35,044 bases of DNA from Chitinophaga pinensis (GTDB taxonomy: Bacteria > Bacteroidota > Bacteroidia > 2-12-FULL-35-15), in assembly GCA_945885475.1 (NCBI GenBank), contig CAMCYR010000034.1:1-35044 (forward strand). Direction: 5' to 3'. A program made the translations under genes and the position numbers. Of the stretch, positions 15,576 to 23,229 are shown piece by piece (the first letter of the stretch is position 1; each line of letters begins with the position of its first letter). The notes beneath the pieces are model-generated. The model worked only from the letters and a program-made list of their open reading frames with translations, was not told the origin of the DNA and did no database searches.

Positions 15576-15646
15576 GTGCTTTGTATTAAGGGTTTATCGA
15601 TTAATTATATAACTAAAATACTTCATTTAAAACGAAATATCAAGTA

Positions 15647-15679
15647 CAAAATTACTTTTTTAATAAAGTATTTCGCAAG
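15647..15679 (-). promoter_or_regulatory. Promoter of the small hypothetical gene
   Basis: On the minus strand TAATTTTG (15647-15654) fits TAnnTTTG, with TTG at 15676-15678 and a spacer of about 21 bases. This predicts a 5' leader of about 65-70 bases before the ATG at 15575, longer than the other leaders in the window. Confidence 0.55.
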
Positions 15680-15758
15680 AAGATTTTGTTAAAAAATGGT
15701 AAAGCCCCCGACTTCTAAACGTTTTTTTACCAGGCAGAGCCAAGCACGCCCTTTTTGC

Positions 15759-16340
15759 TTACTTCTCGCTCCAGCGATAACTCTTTTGTTCCAATCCCGC
15801 TAAGTCAATTACTCTGTCGATTACCGTAGCGGCAAGTTCATCAAAGCTTTGAGGTTTACTATAGAAGGATGGACTTGCCGAACAAATAATTCCACCGGCT
15901 TCTGTGATTGTTTTCATATTATTAATATGGATCAGGCTGAGTGGTGTATCTCGTGTTACCAAGATCAATTTTCTTCTTTCTTTCAATATTACATCAGCAG
16001 CGCGTGTTGTTAGGTCATTAGAAATTCCACTGGCAATACGAGCGAGTGTTCCCATAGAGCAGGGACAAATGATCATCGTGTCGTATTTTGCGGAGCCAGA
16101 TGCAAAGGGTGCAAAGAAATCTGATTTGCTATAAATTTTAAATGGTGAATTTTCGAAATCAGAATTGTCTAATTCAAATTTCCATACGTCCTTCGCATTA
16201 TCACTCATTACAATACCAACAGTTTCTATCTGCTCCTCCAGTTGTTGTAGTTTTTGCAACAATACTTTCGCATAAATAGAACCGCTCGCTCCGGTTATTG
16301 CAAGTACAATCTTGTGTTTATTATTCTTCACTTTTTCCAA
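15759..16340 (-). CDS. ubiX: Flavin prenyltransferase UbiX
   Basis: A 193-residue enzyme that joins a dimethylallyl group to FMN to make prenylated FMN, the cofactor of UbiD-type decarboxylases. The N-terminal flavin-binding segment is VLAITGASGSIYAKVLL. IICPCSMGTLARIASGISNDLTTRAADV and RDTPLSLIHINNM are family hallmarks, the second holding the conserved Arg and Ser/Thr contacts. No ATG is available: TTG at 16340 or GTG at 16331 must initiate. Either overlaps the end of the upstream barrel-protein gene (by 20 or 11 bases), implying translational coupling. The window contains no ubiD, so the client decarboxylase must be elsewhere. Confidence 0.95.
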   Translation of the reverse strand: MEKVKNNKHKIVLAITGASGSIYAKVLLQKLQQLEEQIETVGIVMSDNAKDVWKFELDNSDFENSPFKIYSKSDFFAPFASGSAKYDTMIICPCSMGTLARIASGISNDLTTRAADVILKERRKLILVTRDTPLSLIHINNMKTITEAGGIICSASPSFYSKPQSFDELAATVIDRVIDLAGLEQKSYRWSEK

Positions 16341-16938
16341 ACATATAGGTTAATGTAAATGCCAACACATTGTTCCGTTGTCCGGGATTATACCAAAAAC
16401 TCGCTCCGGAAGCATATTCCCGGATTGGAAGTAATGAGTTTGTAAAACGCCAGGTGATCCCCAGATTTTTATAGATAAGGTAATTGATCCCAATACTCGC
16501 ACTTACTTCTGTTCGTAAAAACGGAATCGGATTGTATACTTCTCCTGTCTCATCATATTCTTTTGAGTTGATCAGATAACCGATACCCGGACCAATTTCA
16601 AATGTAAATTTCTTTTGCTTGTATTGTAATAACAATGGAACTTCGATATAGTTTAATTGTAACAAGTAATAACGGTTATCACCTTTGTTCACATCACCTA
16701 CATGCTGGCTTCCCTTTTGAACAAAAAGAATTTCAAATTGCGCTGCCCACTTCTCGTTTATATTCGCATGGAGGGTTGCGCCTCCATCGAATCCAAATTT
16801 ATCGAATCCGCCATAGGTATCGCCTTCCACCTGGCTGGTTGCTAATCCGGCTTTTAATCCGGCTTTAAAACGGGTTTGTGCTTGTGCATGGATAGAGCAA
16901 ACAAAAAGAAAAATAAATATTGAAATGGGTTTTTGCAT
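16321..16938 (-). CDS. Outer-membrane beta-barrel protein (PorT-like family)
   Basis: A 205-residue secreted protein. The signal peptide MQKPISIFIFLFVCSIHAQAQ ends in a typical AQA-Q site, followed by RFKAGLKAGLATSQVEGD. Alternating strands then run to the C-terminal VLAFTLTYMFGKSEE, as in small outer-membrane barrels (outer membrane beta-barrel domain, PF13568, the PorT type). The ATG at 16938 places the signal peptide correctly; an in-frame ATG at 16998 would add 20 residues across the upstream terminator and promoter, and is rejected. A consensus -7 box ends only five bases before this ATG. The 3' end overlaps ubiX by up to 20 bases. Confidence 0.85.
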   Translation of the reverse strand: MQKPISIFIFLFVCSIHAQAQTRFKAGLKAGLATSQVEGDTYGGFDKFGFDGGATLHANINEKWAAQFEILFVQKGSQHVGDVNKGDNRYYLLQLNYIEVPLLLQYKQKKFTFEIGPGIGYLINSKEYDETGEVYNPIPFLRTEVSASIGINYLIYKNLGITWRFTNSLLPIREYASGASFWYNPGQRNNVLAFTLTYMFGKSEE

Positions 16939-16943
16939 GTGTA

Positions 16944-16976
16944 CAAAGTTAATTAAAATACAAACGCCCGCACAAA
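16944..16976 (-). promoter_or_regulatory. Promoter of the barrel-protein/ubiX unit
   Basis: On the minus strand TTTG (16973-16976) and TAACTTTG (16944-16951) are separated by 21 bases, fitting the Bacteroidota consensus. The -7 box ends five bases before the ATG at 16938, so transcription would start at or next to the start codon. The -33 element lies inside the preceding terminator hairpin. Confidence 0.6.
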
Positions 16977-16991
16977 TGCTGTGCAGGCGTT
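16963..16991 (-). terminator. Terminator after the Omp28-like lipoprotein gene
   Basis: AACGCCCGCACA (16963-16974) pairs with TGTGCAGGCGTT (16980-16991), 12 base pairs with one mismatch, around a five-base loop. On the minus strand it lies 20 bases past the stop at 17012 and is followed by TGTATTTTAATT. Confidence 0.75.
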
Positions 16992-17011
16992 CATACAATT
17001 AGAATTATTTT

Positions 17012-17899
17012 TTAAGGAATAAGTTTCACCTCTTCCACTTGAATCACCTCTTTTGTAACATCGTTATATATAAAAGCAACGATGTGGCAACGATTCGCAT
17101 TAAAGGCTGTTGCGCTTGAACCACCTGCAGCAGGATAGGTTGCAGGGAAAGTGTAATTGTAACTTTTGTTTATTACAGCGTTTGCAACGATCGACCCTGT
17201 AACCAGATTTTCGCCCCAGGTTCCATTCAGGTTGTCTCTTAAAACGTGACGGTGAATATATGTAGGTACATAAACTCCGGCATCCAACTGATCAGCTGTA
17301 ATACTATCCTGTGTTGCAAGTACAATTAATTTATATGGTCCTCCTGTTAAAGTATCATATAAAAAAGTAGAATTTACATTACATGTCAGCACTTGAGTGG
17401 AAGTATTGTAGCTGCTAACAATTTCTAATTTAGCTAAAGCAGGCTTTGCTAATTCAATAGCCACTTCTGTTGCCCAAGTCCCGTATGATAATACGTGAGC
17501 TGTAGTAGATGAGGTATAATATTTTCTGTTTATCATCCCATTTGGATTTCCAATATTTGAAATTCCAAAATAAGTATCGTAATTCGTTCCTGCACTTGTT
17601 CTTAAATCGGTTAAATATTGAGTTCCTGTTGTCGATGGGTTTGCAAAAAAGCCAGAATGCACTCCAATTACAACTACGTTTTCACCATTTGCAGTAAGCA
17701 GTGAATTAGCTACAATCGCTGCAGCAGGACAAGCGGTACATTTGTGTCCGGTAAAATCTTCAACCAAAACTTTTCTCACAACAGTTGTAGATGAGGTATC
17801 AATTACACTTCCGGGTTGATCGGGAACATTAATAAAATCGCACGAAGAAATGCTTATCGCCAATCCCAATATTAGTGTGATGAATACTATTTTTTTCAT
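17012..17899 (-). CDS. Omp28-like lipoprotein with CxxC thioredoxin-type motif
   Basis: A 295-residue lipoprotein with lipobox ISSC (C20). The segment VLVEDFTGHKCTACPAAA (C54 and C57) is the start of a thioredoxin-like fold as in the Omp28 family (PF11551), followed by VVVIGVHSGFF. The later part (LEIVSSYNTSTQVLTCNVNSTFLYDT, YKLIVLATQDSI, HRHVLRDNLNGTWGE) is the beta-sandwich domain seen in Omp28-related proteins. Omp28 of Porphyromonas gingivalis is an outer-membrane lipoprotein described as a putative adhesin; enzymatic activity is not established. The ATG is 19 bases after the stop of the DUF6029-like gene, so it is the last gene of that unit. A terminator follows. Confidence 0.88.
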   Translation of the reverse strand: MKKIVFITLILGLAISISSCDFINVPDQPGSVIDTSSTTVVRKVLVEDFTGHKCTACPAAAIVANSLLTANGENVVVIGVHSGFFANPSTTGTQYLTDLRTSAGTNYDTYFGISNIGNPNGMINRKYYTSSTTAHVLSYGTWATEVAIELAKPALAKLEIVSSYNTSTQVLTCNVNSTFLYDTLTGGPYKLIVLATQDSITADQLDAGVYVPTYIHRHVLRDNLNGTWGENLVTGSIVANAVINKSYNYTFPATYPAAGGSSATAFNANRCHIVAFIYNDVTKEVIQVEEVKLIP

Positions 17900-17918
17900 T
17901 CTGCTAAATCTTATACGG

Positions 17919-19586
17919 TTAAAAACTACTTGTAATGCTTAATGAAACACCATTTGATGCCGGAACGTTTCTGCAAACTCCGCCTACACAAAATATCCCT
18001 TCTCTTTGTTTTCCATAACTAAGTGTGATGCGATTCGCATTTTTTGCATATCCAATATTTCCTAAGTAATAATGAGAGCGCTTTTTCACATATTCGTTAC
18101 CATAATTATATTGATCACCCGCAGCAATAAACCAATTTTCATTTATTGTATATTCTAATAAAACGTATGCCCAATCTTGTTGGTCTTGTTTCGTTTGCAT
18201 GTTTTGCAATTCAAGACGAATTGAACTGGTTGGCTTTAATTTATAAGTGATATCAGCTACCACAATGTTTGTGTGTATCGTTGGCGAACCCGGTTTTTGA
18301 ATAATTGATTTATTGTAAATTTGGTGAGAGTATACTAGCGTTCCTTTCCAAGATTTATTGATTTTTTTTGTTACTTCAACATACAAATCTCTGAAATAAA
18401 CTTCCTTTCCAACACCTAAATAATTAGATGTATAGCCCAAATGTTTGGGGTCAGATTCTTTAATTTGAGTTGTATCTAAGCTGTTCGATCCTGAATAGTT
18501 GATGGTGATTTCTGTACCATATTTTCCACCCAATGCAGTTTCTTTTTTGATTTTATATTTCAGTTCTCCTGAATATTCCATTTCGCCACGAGATTGCGAA
18601 GCGTATGGATAAAATGCTAATAAGCTATAAGAATGTTGTTTGGATAAAGCAGGAATATAATTTATAAGTAAGTTGGTTAGTTGTGCTGTTCTGTCGGAAC
18701 GAAAACTCATGTTGTCGATGCGTGAGCCACTGAGTGATAAGGCAAAACCTTTTACGGCATAATTGGCTTGTAATAAAATGGCATCACCATATTTATAATT
18801 GAAACCGTTATCTTGTGAGGGGTCATTTATTTTATAAGCGTACTCACCATTCATCTGAAAATTATTTCTTGTTAAAGAAAATCGGCCGGCTGAAGTACCC
18901 ACATTCTGAGGCAATACAAGAGTCGGATCTGCATCCGTTTGGAATTTACTTACGAAGCTTCCACCCAATGTTACTATTGTTTTTTTATCCGCTAATTTTT
19001 TAAATGCTTCATTTAATTGAATTTCTCCATCAAAACCACGAACCAGACCCGCAGTAGTGAAAAATGTCCGTTGTTTACCAACAAGTGCTTTAAAATAAAG
19101 TCCTTTAATGGGCTGGTATTTTAATCGAATTCCATCAAGTGCGTTGTCTAACCCAAGGTTGCGTTCTTCATAGCATCTTAATGTAAATCCATTTCCAAAT
19201 TGTTCGTAGAAACTTCCCACCGTTACTTCTAGCTCATCTGATTTATAACTAGCAAAACGATATGGAATTCCTGTGCCTTTAAAACCGGTTGGATATCCTT
19301 GAAGACCGTTTAAATAACTTTCGTAACGAATACCTGCTGTGAATTTGCCTTTCGTATAAATAATATTAGCAAAGCCGTTTAGCAGCATTTTTTCGGGCAC
19401 TTCCGCAGCACCAATTGTAGAATCGGGGAAATAATATTGTGCATTTGCCTGAAAATTGCCATGCACTTCTCCTAAGTTTAAATTATTTAGTGTGTTTAGA
19501 TTTATTTGTGCAAAGGTGTTGAAGCAACTAAATACAGCAAATAAAAAAGCAAAAAGTTTTATTAATGCAAAATATTTTTTTATCAC
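17919..19586 (-). CDS. DUF6029-like outer-membrane beta-barrel protein
   Basis: A 555-residue protein with a signal peptide ending near CFNTFAQ. From about residue 70 it shows regular alternating beta strands through to the C-terminus, which ends in an aromatic residue (SLSITSSF), as outer-membrane barrels do. The blocks YEQFGNGFTLRCYEERNLGLDNALDGIRLKYQP and FKALVGKQRTFF are the best-conserved-looking parts, and I associate them with the Bacteroidota family DUF6029; that match is from memory. Around 20 or more strands are plausible. The function is unknown. It sits 21 bases downstream of a TlpA-like thioredoxin gene and 19 bases upstream of an Omp28-like lipoprotein gene, so the three are almost certainly co-expressed. 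Confidence 0.8.
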   Translation of the reverse strand: MIKKYFALIKLFAFLFAVFSCFNTFAQINLNTLNNLNLGEVHGNFQANAQYYFPDSTIGAAEVPEKMLLNGFANIIYTKGKFTAGIRYESYLNGLQGYPTGFKGTGIPYRFASYKSDELEVTVGSFYEQFGNGFTLRCYEERNLGLDNALDGIRLKYQPIKGLYFKALVGKQRTFFTTAGLVRGFDGEIQLNEAFKKLADKKTIVTLGGSFVSKFQTDADPTLVLPQNVGTSAGRFSLTRNNFQMNGEYAYKINDPSQDNGFNYKYGDAILLQANYAVKGFALSLSGSRIDNMSFRSDRTAQLTNLLINYIPALSKQHSYSLLAFYPYASQSRGEMEYSGELKYKIKKETALGGKYGTEITINYSGSNSLDTTQIKESDPKHLGYTSNYLGVGKEVYFRDLYVEVTKKINKSWKGTLVYSHQIYNKSIIQKPGSPTIHTNIVVADITYKLKPTSSIRLELQNMQTKQDQQDWAYVLLEYTINENWFIAAGDQYNYGNEYVKKRSHYYLGNIGYAKNANRITLSYGKQREGIFCVGGVCRNVPASNGVSLSITSSF

Positions 19587-19607
19587 AATGAACTATTTTT
19601 TTATTTT

Positions 19608-20129
19608 TTATCTTGTTATCTTTTCTCCTTTTGCAACTTGTTTCAAAACTTCAAAAATATGCTCTTCGCCACCATCTACATATCCGCTATGTTGCCAAAC
19701 AATTTCGCCTTTACCATTTATAATAAATACCTGAGGAATGTCCCCAACATTTAAAGCTCGTTTAAAATCTTGATTTTCGTCTAAGTAAACTTCATATTCC
19801 CATCCGTGTGTTTTAACGTCTGTCGCTGCTTTTCCTGAGCTACGAGAGTCATCAATAGATATGGCAATTAATTTTACACCCGTTTCTTTTTGCCAATCAG
19901 TGTAAATTTCTGAAATCGCATCCAATTCTTTTTTACAAGGTTTGCACCACGTTGCCCAAAAGTCAATAATCATTGGTTTGCCATCATTGGAAATTTTCCC
20001 AGTATTAAATGTTTTGCCATCAATAGTTTTTACATCGACTGATGGAATAATTCTTCCTTCAGAATTTTGAGCGATTGTTGCAGCGGTTAAACCAGTAATT
20101 AAAAATAAACCAAGAACTATTTTTTTCAT
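19608..20129 (-). CDS. TlpA-like periplasmic thioredoxin
   Basis: A 173-residue secreted thioredoxin-fold protein. The signal peptide ends near TIAQ. The active-site motif WCKPC (C62, C65) lies in IDFWATWCKPCKKEL, followed by VKLIAISIDDSR and the cis-proline segment DIPQVFIINGKG. These are features of the TlpA/ResA group, which reduces or isomerises disulfides outside the cytoplasm. The downstream barrel and Omp28-like genes suggest that its clients or partners are outer-membrane proteins carrying CxxC motifs; that is inference. No lipobox was seen, so it is probably soluble in the periplasm. It is preceded by a long inverted repeat that separates it from the T9SS cargo gene. Confidence 0.92.
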   Translation of the reverse strand: MKKIVLGLFLITGLTAATIAQNSEGRIIPSVDVKTIDGKTFNTGKISNDGKPMIIDFWATWCKPCKKELDAISEIYTDWQKETGVKLIAISIDDSRSSGKAATDVKTHGWEYEVYLDENQDFKRALNVGDIPQVFIINGKGEIVWQHSGYVDGGEEHIFEVLKQVAKGEKITR

Positions 20130-20156
20130 AAGAGCGATAAAGTTGAATTAATAATA

Positions 20157-20213
20157 AAAAAATAAATCAGTCATGGTATGTCAAATAACAAGCCAAAAAC
20201 TGATTTATTTTTT
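20157..20213 (-). terminator. Perfect 15-bp inverted repeat between T9SS cargo and TlpA-like genes
   Basis: AAAAAATAAATCAGT (20157-20171) pairs exactly with 20199-20213 around a 27-base loop. On the minus strand it starts 13 bases after the stop of the 20226-22130 gene and its last arm ends in a T-rich tract. It is AT-rich, so it may act as a leaky terminator that lowers expression of the downstream three genes. Confidence 0.6.
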
Positions 20214-20225
20214 AGTACTATTTTT

Positions 20226-22130
20226 TTATTTGCTTACTGATACTTTTTTAACTGAAATGCTGTTTCCAACACGAATATTAATAAAGTACAAGCCATTATT
20301 TAAGTTAGAAGCATCAAGTGAATATGTTTGATCACCAACGCTTAATGTACCTAAGTTTGCAGTTGATACTAATTGTCCAAGTGCATTTACTACTTCAATA
20401 GATACTTCGTTTGATTCAACCATGTTAAAGTTAACGATGGCACTATTAGAAATAGGATTTGGATAAACAGTAACGTTGTTAGCTAATTGATTTGCTTCAG
20501 TAATTCCAACAGAACCGTTTACTAAATTGATATCATCAATATAAGCGTTGTTACCATAATTACTAGTAGCAACAAATTCTATCATTACATTTGCTTGTCC
20601 AGCAAAAGCATTTAAATTAACGGACTCTGCTCTCCATTGTGTTGCAGTCGGTGTGAATACAGCTGTTTGAGCAGGAACAGTTTTTAATGTAGCTCCAGCC
20701 TTATTGTATACAGATGTCCAAGTAGTACCACAATCTGAAGAAGCTTTTACTTCAATTCTATCATTTTCAGCAGCATATTGGCAATAAGCAACGTTGAATG
20801 TCAAAGTTGCAGTAGAAGTACCAGAGAAATCAACATTTTTCGCGTACAATATATCCACATTTCCACTAGGGATAGTATAGAAATCAATTTTAGAACATGC
20901 TGTACTTGTTCCGAATCCACCAGCTCCTGTTTTTCTAGTCCAAGTCAAACCGTTATCAGCATTTCCAATAAACCAACCTGTTGGAGGGTATGTTGTAGCC
21001 GTAAATCCTTCTGTTAAAGGAGCAGCAGAACCTGTACTGCTTATAATTGCAAAAGGAACAACTGTTTGATCGTTGATTGCATCAAAATCTAGTCCGCCGT
21101 TTGGAGCAGAAGTAAACGATGTAAAAGTGTGAGCTCCAACAGCAGCGGTAAGTGCAGGTAAAGTTGCAACAGCAGTTGCACCAGTTGCTAATGAACCTGT
21201 CCAAGCTTGAGTCATTACAGTTCCAGCATCTACTTTATAATTAATAGTACAGCTAGTTAATGTGTTTGTTCCGAAGTTTTTTACAGTAACAGTTGGTGTG
21301 AAAGATGTTGTACATTGAAAAGTTGGAACACCAGAAACTGCAGTAGCTCCGATATCAGAAGTAATTGCCTGTTTAGCATCACGTCCTGCTTGTTGAACTT
21401 TTTTGTCTCCATCACTTTGAATAAATCCAACCATATAAATTTCAGACTTTTTGTAAATGTAAGCTGGGATTGGCGCACCAAACGAAATTGTTTGTGTTTG
21501 CCCAGTCGTCCAAGTCCCTGGCAAGGTAGTTCCAGCAGCAGAAGGATACATTTTACGCATAACGTTGTAAAAATCTGTTTCCCCGTTAGATCCTGGAGCA
21601 GAAGCGAAACTAATTGTTTCTTCCGCCATTGCAATATGAGCTTTTAATGCTCCAGCCGATGTATAAGCTTGGCTAGCAGTAATTACACATGTAACAAAAA
21701 TAGAATCGTAATCAGCAGAAAAAGTGTGACTCATAGCAATTGTAAATGGGGAAGAAACTCCATATGCAGAATCAATTTTTACCTGCGTGTAATTTGCGGG
21801 AGCCCCTGCATAACTTGCACCTGCTAGATAAGTGGCGCCATTCATTGGTGCTTCTGGAACACCAGATACACCATAATAAGATACTCTAGGCGCAACATCT
21901 GTTGGATTTTGCGCGTTCATTGGATCAACACCAGGCCAGCTAGTTTGATATTTTAAAGAAACAACTTTAGCTAAATTTGCGGCTAAAAGAGCATTAAATG
22001 CAGGGTTTTGTGAAGCACAAGGCGGACATGAAGCTTGAGTGAACTCTTCTGCAAGAACAGTTCTTTGTGATTGAGCCATTCCAATGCTCGAAATAGCAAG
22101 GGTAGCAACGAGAAATGTAATTTTTTTCAT
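20226..22130 (-). CDS. Omp28-like thioredoxin-fold protein with T9SS sorting domain
   Basis: A 634-residue secreted protein. After a signal peptide (MKKITFLVATLAISSIGMAQ), the segment VLAEEFTQASCPPCASQNPAF holds a CPPC motif (C35, C38) like the Omp28 thioredoxin fold, with VSLKYQTSWPG and YGVSGVPEAPMNG behind it; the proline there resembles the cis-Pro loop. A CARDB-like domain spans about residues 270-355 (IGATAVSGVPTFQ, VTVKNFGTNTLTSCTINYKVD). A cleaved-adhesin/choice-of-anchor-type jelly roll spans about 370-540 (EGFTATTYPPTGWFIGN, YIDDINLV). The last 80 residues are a type A T9SS sorting domain (VYPNPISNSAIV, ALGQLVS, GLYFINI, KKVSVSK). The product should reach the cell surface or medium through SprA. 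It leads the minus-strand block. Confidence 0.93.
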   Translation of the reverse strand: MKKITFLVATLAISSIGMAQSQRTVLAEEFTQASCPPCASQNPAFNALLAANLAKVVSLKYQTSWPGVDPMNAQNPTDVAPRVSYYGVSGVPEAPMNGATYLAGASYAGAPANYTQVKIDSAYGVSSPFTIAMSHTFSADYDSIFVTCVITASQAYTSAGALKAHIAMAEETISFASAPGSNGETDFYNVMRKMYPSAAGTTLPGTWTTGQTQTISFGAPIPAYIYKKSEIYMVGFIQSDGDKKVQQAGRDAKQAITSDIGATAVSGVPTFQCTTSFTPTVTVKNFGTNTLTSCTINYKVDAGTVMTQAWTGSLATGATAVATLPALTAAVGAHTFTSFTSAPNGGLDFDAINDQTVVPFAIISSTGSAAPLTEGFTATTYPPTGWFIGNADNGLTWTRKTGAGGFGTSTACSKIDFYTIPSGNVDILYAKNVDFSGTSTATLTFNVAYCQYAAENDRIEVKASSDCGTTWTSVYNKAGATLKTVPAQTAVFTPTATQWRAESVNLNAFAGQANVMIEFVATSNYGNNAYIDDINLVNGSVGITEANQLANNVTVYPNPISNSAIVNFNMVESNEVSIEVVNALGQLVSTANLGTLSVGDQTYSLDASNLNNGLYFINIRVGNSISVKKVSVSK

Positions 22131-22185
22131 TTAGGATTAATTTTAGTGATTATACGAATAGTTTGCATGCTTGTTTAATGAGTTA

Positions 22186-22217
22186 CGAATTTAGGATAAA
22201 ATTTTAATTATGACAAA
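22186..22217 (-). promoter_or_regulatory. Possible promoter of the Omp28-like T9SS cargo gene
   Basis: On the minus strand TAAATTCG (22186-22193) is one base from TAnnTTTG, and TTTG at 22214-22217 is 20 bases upstream of it. The implied leader is about 50 bases. The mismatch makes this a weak call. Confidence 0.35.
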
Positions 22218-22333
22218 TAATTATTTTTTTTGATTTTTTTTTAATTAAAAGTGACGAAAATTTGATCTTCTGGAATTTTCAATTAGATCAACAAACCGTT
22301 TTCTTTCTTTGATTAAGTTTTTTACAAATTTTG

Positions 22334-22364
22334 TTGGAATAGTTTGAAACAAACACTAAATTTG
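22334..22364 (+). promoter_or_regulatory. Promoter of the 22403 T9SS cargo gene
   Basis: TTG at 22334-22336 and TAAATTTG at 22357-22364 are 20 bases apart and match the -33 and -7 consensus exactly. The ATG at 22403 would follow a leader of about 30 bases. Confidence 0.7.
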
Positions 22365-22402
22365 TAGGTATTAATCTGAAAAAATAATTTTAAAAGATAA
22401 AA

Positions 22403-23161
22403 ATGAAAAAAATACTTACTTCTATTCTTGCATTGTCTTTTGCAAGTTTTACGTTTGGGCAAAGTCTTCGCATTTTTGATTTAGGTGTGGATGTAACCAA
22501 TGATACTGTTATTGTTCCTATTGTGGCTGGTTCTGCAATGGTTAATGATTTAGAAATCCACAATACTTCTACTGTAGGAGTGAATTTTAAAGTAGGTAGA
22601 ATTATTACTCCGATTGATTCTTGTGCAAATGTTTATTTTTGTACAGGAACTTTATGTTATAGTCCTCAAACAGCTTTAGTATGGTATCCAACCGGAGCAG
22701 GTCAATTAATTGCTGCCAGTTCAGTTTTACCGAATGGTCCCGGAACGTATGGAATTGCAGCGCATTACGATGCATGCCCTACTGTTTGTCAAGATTTCTT
22801 TGTGAAATATCAACTTTACAATACACTTGCTGGATCCTCAGATACGGCTGTTGTAACGATTAAATATGTTTGTACGCCAGCTGGACTGAACGAAAATTTT
22901 CAAGAAGCTTTTTTAACTGCTTTTCCAAACCCGGCAAATTCATTTGTAAACATCAATTATGAAGTGAAAGATGCTTATAAATCAGGTAAAATTATTCTTT
23001 ACGATATGCTCGGAAAAGAAGTAAGAGCGATCTCTATTTCAGATCAACAAGGTTTGACCAAGCTTAGTTTATCAGATTTAATGACTGGTATTTATTTCTA
23101 TTCAATTGTTTTGGATAACAAGATTGTTACTACAAAAAAATTAATAGTCAGTTCAAAATAA
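22403..23161 (+). CDS. T9SS cargo protein of unknown function
   Basis: A 252-residue secreted protein. The signal peptide MKKILTSILALSFASFTFGQ is followed by an all-beta domain of about 150 residues that I do not recognise, carrying several cysteines (SCANVYFCTGTLCYSP, DACPTVCQDFF, KYVCTPAG) likely to form disulfides outside the cell. The theme VDVTNDTVIVPIVAGSAMVNDLEIHNTS suggests an Ig-like fold. The C-terminal 80 residues are a type A sorting domain (AFPNPANSFVNINYEV, ILYDMLGKEVR, GIYFYSIVLDN, KKLIVSSK), closely similar to that of the next gene. It has its own promoter and a terminator-like hairpin after its stop. Confidence 0.9.
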   Translation: MKKILTSILALSFASFTFGQSLRIFDLGVDVTNDTVIVPIVAGSAMVNDLEIHNTSTVGVNFKVGRIITPIDSCANVYFCTGTLCYSPQTALVWYPTGAGQLIAASSVLPNGPGTYGIAAHYDACPTVCQDFFVKYQLYNTLAGSSDTAVVTIKYVCTPAGLNENFQEAFLTAFPNPANSFVNINYEVKDAYKSGKIILYDMLGKEVRAISISDQQGLTKLSLSDLMTGIYFYSIVLDNKIVTTKKLIVSSK

Positions 23162-23182
23162 AATTAATTTTCAATAAATGTG

Positions 23183-23215
23183 AAAGGCCAATATTCAACG
23201 TATTGGTCTTTTTTA
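23183..23215 (+). terminator. Terminator between the two T9SS cargo genes
   Basis: AAAGGCCAATA (23183-23193) pairs with TATTGGTCTTT (23201-23211), 11 base pairs including one G-U, around a seven-base loop, with more T following. It ends only 15 bases before the next ATG, so part of the transcription may read through. Confidence 0.65.
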
Positions 23216-23229
23216 TTCCCCTAAAAAAA

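Noticed and set aside
16939-16998. Upstream ATG for the barrel-protein gene
   Set aside because: It would run through the terminator and promoter and place a signal peptide internally.
23203-23229. Upstream start for the propeller gene
   Set aside because: It begins inside the terminator hairpin and adds residues before an already complete signal peptide.
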